Shown here in pieces: positions 1 to 6,422 of a stretch of DNA of 26,252 nucleotides. A model generated the notes under the pieces. The model had not been told where the DNA came from, made no database searches, and was given only the letters and a program-made list of their open reading frames with translations. Source of the stretch: a virus; IMG/VR virus record IMGVR_UViG_3300020424_000025, positions 1 through 26,252 of that record, one strand, 5' to 3'. Within the stretch, counting starts at the first letter, position 1; each line of letters starts with the position of its first letter. Both the position numbers and the translations under genes were made by a program.

Positions 1-1
1 G

Positions 2-409
2 CGGTGTATTTCAACAACTAGGGGTGGTTCACCAGATGAACTTAAACTAGAACAAGTTAAACTAAAACAAAAAACTAAAAAGAAAGGATATTCAGAAAAA
101 TTTGAATCTTTTTGGAAAAAGTACCAATCTCAAAATAATAAATGTGTATCTCAATCTAAGAAACCAGCCTATAGAGAATGGGAACAGCTAGACAAAAAAA
201 CACAGGAAAAATTAGAAGATGCACTAGAGGCAGATCAAAGACTAAGAGTAAAACTTATTAGAGACGGAAAATTTGTACCAATGTGGCCAGATTGTTTCAG
301 ATGGATTAAGAATGGACAATATGAACAGTTTTTAGAGTTGCGCGAACAGAAATCTAAGTCAAGATTAAATCCTATGCTTGCAAACAAAGCAAGTAATCAA
401 CCCTTTTAA
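2..409 (+). CDS. Replication organiser/helicase-loader-like protein, C-terminal part (5' end off window)
   Basis: The reading frame is open through the left edge, so only the last 135 codons are present. The protein carries FESFWKKY followed by KKPAYREWEQL and ends with a conserved-looking FVPMWPDCFRWIKNGQYEQF block. This pattern (Phe-Trp-Lys-Lys-Tyr, then a Lys/Glu-rich helix, then a Trp-rich end) is seen in the C-terminal domains of phage replication-organiser and helicase-loader-like proteins, which recruit the host or phage helicase to the origin. That assignment is by pattern only; the N-terminal DNA-binding part that would confirm it lies outside the window. The gene ends just before the tiny ORF at 414. 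It is the only visible trace of the replication region, which presumably lies upstream. Confidence 0.6.
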   Translation, partial: RCISTTRGGSPDELKLEQVKLKQKTKKKGYSEKFESFWKKYQSQNNKCVSQSKKPAYREWEQLDKKTQEKLEDALEADQRLRVKLIRDGKFVPMWPDCFRWIKNGQYEQFLELREQKSKSRLNPMLANKASNQPF

Positions 410-413
410 AAAC

Positions 414-503
414 ATGAAAAAAATTTTTGACATCGAAAAACTATTAAAACAATATTGGAAAGATGAAAATAACAAATTTTATAGAAAACTTAAAGGAGGA
501 TAA
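414..503 (+). CDS. Tiny ORF, 29 aa, doubtful
   Basis: An ATG-started frame of 29 codons (MKKIFDIEKLLKQYW..., ending KLKGG) fills the gap between the replication-type gene and the Cys-motif gene. It has no clear ribosome-binding site of its own. Its last codons overlap the strong AAAGGAGGA site that serves the next gene, so translation of it could feed ribosomes into that gene. It has a plausible amphipathic helix but no recognisable family. It may be a real leader-type peptide or simply an open stretch in AT-rich DNA. Confidence 0.3.
   Translation: MKKIFDIEKLLKQYWKDENNKFYRKLKGG
492..500 (+). promoter_or_regulatory. Strong ribosome-binding site fixing the start at 508
   Basis: AAAGGAGGA lies 7 nt upstream of the ATG at 508. 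It is one of the few near-consensus Shine-Dalgarno sequences in the window. It argues against the earlier in-frame ATG at 463, which has nothing comparable in front of it. Confidence 0.8.
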
Positions 504-507
504 TAGA

Positions 508-981
508 ATGCAAAACTATAAAAGATCTGCAATAGATCGAGATATTACTTTCAGACCACCAGTACACAACTGTTACGCCTGCAATGATACTGGAATAGTT
601 AATAATTCAGATGGATTAATTAACAATTACCTACCAGATTACGACATAACAGAGTCTGGAAAGAGAGTAGCTGGCAGTGATCTTGCCATTATTTGTTATT
701 GCGAAGCCGTTTACCCTAAATATAATGATGAGGCACAATTAACTGCACATGGTTTCAGAAATGGCGATGGTAATATAAGAAATAACGTAGGGATTGATGT
801 AGATAAAGATATAATTAGAGAGCTACATAATATAAGAAAAAAAGCTTGGAAAGAGACAGCTACACTAATGAGTCGATTAATTCAAAAAAACCTAAAAAGT
901 AAAAAAACAGAATTACCCGCAGAAATGCAGAAAGTTAAAGATGAATTAGCTAATTTTACAATTAAATCGCTAAATTCTTGA
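508..981 (+). CDS. Small Cys-motif (putative zinc-binding) protein of the replication region
   Basis: This is a 157-aa protein when started at 508, which has an excellent ribosome-binding site; an upstream in-frame ATG at 463 would add 15 residues but lacks one. Residues 22-29 read CYACNDTG and residues 63-65 CYC. Together they give two cysteine pairs (Cys22/25 and Cys63/65) that could hold one zinc ion. The CxxCxDTG element resembles zinc knuckles seen in DnaJ-like and phage replication-associated proteins. The rest is a charged helical segment with many Lys and Glu residues. Position directly after a replication-organiser-like gene suggests a helper role in replication, such as DNA or helicase-loader binding, but the precise function is unknown. 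Confidence 0.6.
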   Translation: MQNYKRSAIDRDITFRPPVHNCYACNDTGIVNNSDGLINNYLPDYDITESGKRVAGSDLAIICYCEAVYPKYNDEAQLTAHGFRNGDGNIRNNVGIDVDKDIIRELHNIRKKAWKETATLMSRLIQKNLKSKKTELPAEMQKVKDELANFTIKSLNS

Positions 982-1043
982 TTTTACTCCTTCCAGATTG
1001 CTCTCTAACACCCTTGTAATTTAATCCCTATACGTTTGTACCC

Positions 1044-1199
1044 TTGAAAAAACCTAAAGATTACCTAGTCTACGACCCATTACAAAAATGCAACTATCGA
1101 ATCCTAAACGGAAAGCGCATATGGTTACAGCCTAAACCTAAAGAAGTGTACCTGTCCAAAAAAGAGCTAGACTCAGGACAGTTACCAATCTCGCTATGA
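1044..1199 (+). CDS. Small ORF of 51 aa leading the modification/packaging block
   Basis: The frame is open from 1020. The best start is the TTG at 1044, giving a basic 51-aa protein beginning (M)KKPKDYLVYDPLQ and ending in LPISL. Its stop overlaps the ATG of the ParB-domain gene as ATGA, so the two are likely translationally coupled. No family is recognised. The compact, Tyr/Lys/Pro-rich sequence and the overlap favour a real gene over chance, but the rare start codon and the lack of a ribosome-binding site keep confidence moderate. Confidence 0.5.
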   Translation: MKKPKDYLVYDPLQKCNYRILNGKRIWLQPKPKEVYLSKKELDSGQLPISL

Positions 1200-1813
1200 C
1201 CTCAACTCCAAGCTACCCAGTAGTTTCACCCGAGCATATTAAACAATCTAGAATAATAGATTTAACTCTATACAAAGGCAATCCTAGAGTTCATAGTGAA
1301 TTACAAATTGAAAGATTAGTGAACTCTCTAAAAGAATTTGGCTTTACTAATCCTGTACTTGTTGATGACACAGGTAATGTTATCGCTGGTCATGGTCGTA
1401 TTGCAGCTGCAAAAAAGATAGGACTAGAGACAGTTCCAACTATTACACTCTCTCATCTATCAGAAGATCAGCGTAAAGCCTACATAATCGCTGATAATCA
1501 GCTGGCCTTAAACTCTAGTTGGGATGATGATTTACTTAAGATTGAACTAGAAAAGCTTTCAGAAAGTGGTTTCGATTTATCTGTTTTAGGCTGGGGCGAA
1601 GATATACCAACCTTTGCAGATGAGCCAGACTACGGCAGTTTAGATGATTTTGACGACCCTACTGGTGAACTGGCTAATGATGTAATGAAAGCAATACAGA
1701 TAGAATTTAGACCAGAAGATTATGAAGAGGCGAAAGAAGTAGTAGCACAAGCTAGAAAAAAAGGAATCTACGTAGGCCAAGAACTTGTAAACGCGCTTAG
1801 ATCATTAATCTAA
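1196..1813 (+). CDS. ParB-like N-terminal domain protein
   Basis: The 205-aa protein has a ParB/sulfiredoxin-type domain at about residues 15-125. It contains the GNPRVHS box near residue 29 and the GHGRIAAAKKIG motif (Gly65-His66-Gly67-Arg68), equivalent to the GHRR motif of ParB proteins. YIIADNQLAL and WDDDLLKIELEKL follow, as in phage ParB-methylase fusions. In those fusions an adenine methylase domain comes next; here there is only an acidic linker and an EFRPEDYEEAKEVV helical tail, so it is a stand-alone ParB domain. Known ParB domains bind nucleotide and DNA. In phages they recur beside DNA-modifying enzymes and terminases. Start is ATGA-coupled to the 51-aa ORF and the stop overlaps the methyltransferase start (TAATG). 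Confidence 0.85.
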   Translation: MTSTPSYPVVSPEHIKQSRIIDLTLYKGNPRVHSELQIERLVNSLKEFGFTNPVLVDDTGNVIAGHGRIAAAKKIGLETVPTITLSHLSEDQRKAYIIADNQLALNSSWDDDLLKIELEKLSESGFDLSVLGWGEDIPTFADEPDYGSLDDFDDPTGELANDVMKAIQIEFRPEDYEEAKEVVAQARKKGIYVGQELVNALRSLI

Positions 1814-2514
1814 TGAAGTTAACCAAAACTTCTTTAAACGGAGTTCAGTTCTTCTACAGAGAAGGCTACTCCGATATTAAGACTTTCAATGAGGTTTTTA
1901 TTGATAAATCTTACCTAAAAAAAGGTATGGAGATTCTTAATAATGAAAGTTGGCTAGATTGTGGCGGTAATGTTGGTGCTTTTTCTCTATTAGCAGCTTC
2001 TAAAGGTGCATCTGTAATAACTTATGAGCCTGACCCTTTTAATTGTGAATTAATTGAAAAAAATGCAAAACTTAATGGCTTTCAGAATGCCATAACAGTT
2101 AAACAAGCTGCCTTAGTGCATGACTTTAGAAAAGATACAACCTTATCTATTGCTCAAAATGGTAATGTGTGGCGTAATACCATAATGAAAAAAAAGAGTA
2201 ACAAAGCTATAAAAGTACCTTGTTTAAATTTTGATGAACAATCTGTATTAGCTGATAACTGCAAGATGGACATAGAGGGTGCAGAGATTCCAATACTTAC
2301 CCATACAAAAAGTAGTTTTAATAAACTTGTTTATGAGTGGAGTTTTGATATTGACCCAATGTTGCCAAAGATATGGAAAGTTATAGAAAAACAAAAGATC
2401 AAATACAAAGTAGAAGCACCATACAAAACAATCCACTATGAGGAAAGAGAGATTAAGTTATGGGGTAATCGCTGGTTCCCGCGTTGCATTATGGTTTATT
2501 GTTTTAAAAGATGA
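1813..2514 (+). CDS. FkbM-family SAM-dependent methyltransferase
   Basis: The protein is 233 aa with a Rossmann-type methyltransferase core. Motif I is WLDCGGNVGAF (residues 47-57, the SAM-binding glycine loop). An acidic ribose-binding residue follows in YEPDP (Glu72), and the FkbM signature KMDIEGAE lies at residues 151-158. FkbM enzymes usually methylate hydroxyl oxygens on small molecules or sugars. The gene sits between a ParB-domain gene and a TET/JBP-like oxygenase, with a 1-nt overlap upstream and a 4-nt overlap downstream. This placement makes a DNA-base substrate plausible, for example a hydroxymethylated pyrimidine made by the neighbour. That substrate is inferred; virion glycan methylation is an alternative. 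Confidence 0.82.
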   Translation: MKLTKTSLNGVQFFYREGYSDIKTFNEVFIDKSYLKKGMEILNNESWLDCGGNVGAFSLLAASKGASVITYEPDPFNCELIEKNAKLNGFQNAITVKQAALVHDFRKDTTLSIAQNGNVWRNTIMKKKSNKAIKVPCLNFDEQSVLADNCKMDIEGAEIPILTHTKSSFNKLVYEWSFDIDPMLPKIWKVIEKQKIKYKVEAPYKTIHYEEREIKLWGNRWFPRCIMVYCFKR

Positions 2515-3296
2515 AACTACCTGAACTAATCCTGAAGCCTGTAACTTCTCCTTTAAAGATTGGAGATAGTGTAGGCGGTTTCGAGCCTAATATTTTTGAA
2601 GATTGCATTCTAATAGACCCAGATGGTACTCCTGTGGGTTTGTTTATAAAAACATTGCCAGACGATTTACAGAACCTTGTGAATATAGCTGACAGAGAAA
2701 TACATACTAAACGCGTACCCAAATCAGAAATGAAAAGGTCTAGCGGTCTACATAATAAAAAAGCTGAAGTATTGCAATATTCAACTATTCTTGGTTCATG
2801 TCCACCTAAACCACATATGAGAAGGCCATACGCAACTAGATCATCTGTTCATTCTGTAAAAAGTGCTAATACTTTTGTTAAAGCAATGTTTGCAGCTGGT
2901 ATAAAATCTTTTGAAATAGTAAAAAAATATATTCCAACTGTTGCTGAAAATCATCTGTTTAAGATTAAGCAAAGAATCCCTGACAACTGGCGTTTCGCTA
3001 ATAATTTCAGTTCTACAATCTCAAATTGCAACATATCCGCACCAGTTCATCAAGATCACGCCAACGTAAAAGGTGCTATAAATATGATAATTACCAAAAG
3101 ACGTAACAGTAAAGGAGGTAACTTACACGTACCTGATTACAATGCCACGTTTGACCAAACCGATAACTCATTATTGGTATATCCAGCTTGGCGTAATCGA
3201 CATGGAGTTACCCCAATTATCCCTACTCATCAGGGAGGGTATAGAAACTCTCACGTTTGGTATGCGCTTGATTCCTTTCACAATCTAGAAAAATAG
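2511..3296 (+). CDS. TET/JBP-like 2-oxoglutarate/Fe(II)-dependent dioxygenase
   Basis: This 261-aa protein carries the residues of a double-stranded beta-helix dioxygenase in order: HQD (His180-x-Asp182) and GGNL (residues 202-205). The distal HGVTP follows (His231, Thr234-Pro235), then Arg245 in YRNSHVWYAL. In TET and JBP proteins the iron is bound by HxD plus a distal His in an H-x-x-T-P context. 2-oxoglutarate is held by an Arg about 15 residues later with R-x-S spacing; this protein has HGVTP and R-N-S with a 14-residue gap. Such enzymes hydroxylate the methyl group of 5-methylcytosine or thymine in DNA. ATGA-coupled to the methyltransferase and TAGTG-coupled to the small terminase. The target base is unknown and no cytosine C5-methylase is visible here. 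Confidence 0.72.
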   Translation: MKLPELILKPVTSPLKIGDSVGGFEPNIFEDCILIDPDGTPVGLFIKTLPDDLQNLVNIADREIHTKRVPKSEMKRSSGLHNKKAEVLQYSTILGSCPPKPHMRRPYATRSSVHSVKSANTFVKAMFAAGIKSFEIVKKYIPTVAENHLFKIKQRIPDNWRFANNFSSTISNCNISAPVHQDHANVKGAINMIITKRRNSKGGNLHVPDYNATFDQTDNSLLVYPAWRNRHGVTPIIPTHQGGYRNSHVWYALDSFHNLEK

Positions 3297-3619
3297 TGCA
3301 AAAAAAGAAGGCTACACAGTCAGAAAAAGATTATAGAACTTACAGAATTGCAAGCTTACTTGCACGTGGAGTAACGCGCTCAGAAATCATAAAATATACC
3401 GCGGCTGAGTGGGGGTTGAAGTTAAGACAGACAGAGCAGTATATCCAAGACGCGCGTATAGTTCTCAAGAAAGATTTTGACATTGACAGAAGGCAATTTA
3501 CCGCGGACATTTTAAGCCAGCTTTCTACCCTACAAAAAGAGGCTAGAAACAACAACCAATTACACGTTGCTTTAGGCTGCATTAACGCTATGGCAAAGAT
3601 TGCACAAATAACAACATGA
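3296..3619 (+). CDS. Terminase small subunit
   Basis: A GTG start overlaps the oxygenase stop (TAGTG), giving 107 aa. Residues about 15-50 form a helix-turn-helix-like segment (YRIASLLARGVTRSEI, then LRQTEQYIQDARIVL). A longer helical oligomerisation region with LSQLSTLQKEARN follows. The length, helical composition and position immediately before the large subunit are typical of small terminase subunits, which recognise the packaging site on concatemeric phage DNA and present it to the motor. The stop overlaps the large-subunit ATG as ATGA. Sequence identity alone would not be conclusive; the call rests on both HTH and context. Confidence 0.82.
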   Translation: MQKKKATQSEKDYRTYRIASLLARGVTRSEIIKYTAAEWGLKLRQTEQYIQDARIVLKKDFDIDRRQFTADILSQLSTLQKEARNNNQLHVALGCINAMAKIAQITT

Positions 3620-4959
3620 GCATCTTAACTAGAGAGGGTTCAGTATTAGATATTGCAGGCACTAGTGGAGTTTCGATTGATATAAAACAATTATTAGCAA
3701 ATATAAGAAATGATCTTCACGAACCACAAAAAGAGTTTTTTGATAATAGTAATACTGAAATATTAGGACTATCAGCTGGTTATGGTGCAGGCAAGACTAG
3801 GGCATTATGTGCAGTTTGCGTTAAGTTAGCTGCCCTTAATGTCGGCTTTACTGGTGCAGTTATGGAGCCTACAGGCTCATTGATTCGAGACATCTGGCAA
3901 AATGACTTTGAACAGTTCTTAGAACACTATGAAATACCTTACTCATACAGAGCTAGTCCATTACCTGAATACATTTTGCACTTACCTGAAGGGGATACAA
4001 AAATACTATGTAGAAGTTTCGAGAACTGGTCTAGGATTATTGGTCTAAATTTAGCTTTCGTATTAGCAGATGAAATAGACACTGTAGCACCATCTGTTTG
4101 TGATAGAGCATTTCCAAAGATTTTAGGTAGATTGAGGTCTGGCAATGTCAGGCAGTTTTGCGCAGCAAGTACACCAGAGGGTTTTAGATGGATGTGGAAT
4201 ACCTTTGGCTCAGAAGCAGCACAGGAAAGAACAGACCGAAAGCTAATAAGAATGAGAACGCAAGATAACCCGCATTTACCAGAAGATTTTATAGAAAGAA
4301 TGCAAGCAAACTACGACCCTAGTATGTTGCAGGCCTATCTCAATGGAGAGTTTACTAACCTCACAACTGGTCAGGTATATGACAGATTCGTAAGAGAAGA
4401 TAATATTGTAGATACTATTCCAAGTATCCAGATGGAGCCATTAAGGATAGGGGTAGACTTTAATATTGGAAATATGAGCGCTGTTATAGGGATTAAATTA
4501 GGAGAAAAATTGTTAATAATTGATGAGATTGTGTCAGCACATGATACAGACGCACTTGCACAGGAAATACAGCGTAGATATCCTACTAATAAGATTTACG
4601 TCTACCCTGATGCTTCAGGAGGCAATCGTAGTACTAATGCAGCAAAAACAGACATACAGATTCTTGAATCCTATGGCTTCACTAATCTCTCGGCCAAAAG
4701 CAATCCAGCAATTAGAGATAGAGTCTCTGCCGTACAGGGTTTGTTATGCAACGGAAAAGGGCAAGTACGTCTACAAATCAATGCCAGTTGCAAACGTATG
4801 ATTGAATGTCTAGAGTTACAGAGTTATACAGATAAGGGCGAACCAGACAAAGACGCTGGTTATGACCATATGAATGACGCACTAGGATATTTAGTCTGGA
4901 GAGAGTTTAATCCATTATTTGCACGTGCGGGCAAACGTACAGGCATTAGAATATATTAA
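3616..4959 (+). CDS. terL: Terminase large subunit (packaging ATPase and nuclease)
   Basis: The 447-aa protein has an N-terminal ATPase domain with Walker A GYGAGKT (residues 55-61). Walker B is VLADEID with Asp152-Glu153, and the coupling-type motif AASTPEG follows. The C-terminal RNase H-like nuclease has its acidic residues in GVDFNIGN (Asp281), VYPDASGG (Asp332) and YDHMNDALGYL (Asp417 and Asp421). The enzyme cuts concatemeric DNA and pumps it into the prohead through the portal. All catalytic motifs are present and the length is usual for the family. The start is ATGA-coupled to the small subunit. It is followed after 26 nt by the portal gene. Confidence 0.96.
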   Translation: MSILTREGSVLDIAGTSGVSIDIKQLLANIRNDLHEPQKEFFDNSNTEILGLSAGYGAGKTRALCAVCVKLAALNVGFTGAVMEPTGSLIRDIWQNDFEQFLEHYEIPYSYRASPLPEYILHLPEGDTKILCRSFENWSRIIGLNLAFVLADEIDTVAPSVCDRAFPKILGRLRSGNVRQFCAASTPEGFRWMWNTFGSEAAQERTDRKLIRMRTQDNPHLPEDFIERMQANYDPSMLQAYLNGEFTNLTTGQVYDRFVREDNIVDTIPSIQMEPLRIGVDFNIGNMSAVIGIKLGEKLLIIDEIVSAHDTDALAQEIQRRYPTNKIYVYPDASGGNRSTNAAKTDIQILESYGFTNLSAKSNPAIRDRVSAVQGLLCNGKGQVRLQINASCKRMIECLELQSYTDKGEPDKDAGYDHMNDALGYLVWREFNPLFARAGKRTGIRIY

Positions 4960-4985
4960 GAACATGGTACTATTGAGGCAAAACT

Positions 4986-6419
4986 GTGTATAGCTCACTA
5001 AATATTTACAATCAGCCCATAACACAAGCTGCTACAACAGTTGCCAGCCCTAACGCTGCTTACCAGAGAATGGCTCAGTTCTGGGACTTAATAACAGACT
5101 TGAAGGAAGGTACATATAAGATTAGAAGCGAGCATAGAAAATATTTACCACAGGAGGCTAGAGAGACTGACGATAGTTATGACGTAAGGCTTAGTAGGTC
5201 AACAGTAGTACCATATTTGCAGCGTATTGAAAAAATGCTTTCAGGTATGCTTGTAAGAAAGCCAGTAAGACTTGATGATGTCTCAGACCTAGTAAGAGAA
5301 CAACTATTCGATGTAGATTTAGAGGGTAATGATCTCAATGTGTGGCTCTACCAGACTGCAAGGCAGGCCATCAGCTTTGGTCATGTAGGTGTTTTAGTAG
5401 ATGCCCCAAAAGAAGGGGATAAAACTAGGCCATATTGGGTTACCTATACACCAAAAGATATATTAGGTTGGCGGTCTGAAATTATAGAAGGCTCAAGACA
5501 GTTAACTCAGTTAAGACTAATGGAACAAATAGTAGAGCCTGATGGAAAATACGGAGATAAGGTAATTAAACAGATTAGGGTATTAGAAAGAGGCAGATAC
5601 GAAATTCACAGAAAAGATGATAAAAAAAATGAATATAAATTATTTGATGAAGGAGAAATGAGTTTGAAAGATAAGATTCCCTTTGCAATAGCATATTCTA
5701 ATAGAGTTGGTTATTACGAAAGCCGCAGCCCACTATATGACATTGCAGAGCTAAACCTAAAGCATTATCAAATACAATCTGATTTAGATAATATTTTACA
5801 CATCAGTTCTGTACCATTGCTTGCTGTTTTTGGGTATCCCAATGCTGATGAAATAACTACTGGACCTAGCGAGGCACTAGCTTTACCGCCAGAGTCAAGA
5901 ATGGAATATATTAGCCCATCTGGAGACAGTTATGATAGTCAGTTCCAGAGATTAGCGGATATTAAAGACCAAATAAACACACTATCACTAGCAGCTGTAC
6001 TAGGGCAGAAGTTAGTAGGAGAATCAGCGGAAGCTAAACAAATAGATAGATCGCAGAATGATTCGACAATGATGGTAATAGCACAGCAAATGCAAGATTT
6101 AATAGATAATTGTTTAAAATTTCACAGCGAATATCTTAACGAGCCTAACGCGGGTAGTTCATTTGTTAATAGAGACTTTGTTTCTTCAAGATTACAGCCA
6201 CAGGAAATAACCAGTTTACTAACTCTGTTTACTGCTGGAACTATTACACAAGAAACTCTATTAAACCAGTTATCTGCTGGGGAAGTCTTAGGCGATGACT
6301 TTGACGTAGAAGAGGAGATTGAAGGTACACAAAGTGGTAGCTTAACAGAATCAGAACCACCTGAAGAGCCAGACCCAGAACCTGAAGATGAAGAAGAGGA
6401 GGCACCAGAGGAAGAATGA
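4986..6419 (+). CDS. Portal protein (DUF4055 type)
   Basis: This 477-aa protein starts with GTG, preceded by GAGG at 4975-4978 with a 7-nt gap. Its N-terminal region contains WDLITDLKEGTYKIR, then RLSRSTVVPYLQRIEKMLSGMLVRKP. The next block, FGHVGVLVDAP, is typical of the DUF4055 group of phage portals. The dodecameric portal is the unique capsid vertex through which DNA enters and leaves, and its position between terL and the MuF gene fits. The last roughly 30 residues are almost wholly Glu, Asp and Pro, an acidic tail that could contact the motor or the basic small proteins encoded downstream. That role is inferred. Confidence 0.88.
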   Translation: MYSSLNIYNQPITQAATTVASPNAAYQRMAQFWDLITDLKEGTYKIRSEHRKYLPQEARETDDSYDVRLSRSTVVPYLQRIEKMLSGMLVRKPVRLDDVSDLVREQLFDVDLEGNDLNVWLYQTARQAISFGHVGVLVDAPKEGDKTRPYWVTYTPKDILGWRSEIIEGSRQLTQLRLMEQIVEPDGKYGDKVIKQIRVLERGRYEIHRKDDKKNEYKLFDEGEMSLKDKIPFAIAYSNRVGYYESRSPLYDIAELNLKHYQIQSDLDNILHISSVPLLAVFGYPNADEITTGPSEALALPPESRMEYISPSGDSYDSQFQRLADIKDQINTLSLAAVLGQKLVGESAEAKQIDRSQNDSTMMVIAQQMQDLIDNCLKFHSEYLNEPNAGSSFVNRDFVSSRLQPQEITSLLTLFTAGTITQETLLNQLSAGEVLGDDFDVEEEIEGTQSGSLTESEPPEEPDPEPEDEEEEAPEEE

Positions 6420-6422
6420 TAA

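Noticed and set aside
4520-4801. 93-codon plus-strand frame inside terL
   Set aside because: It overlaps the nuclease domain of the large terminase in another frame. All catalytic motifs of terL are intact, so the second frame is coincidental.
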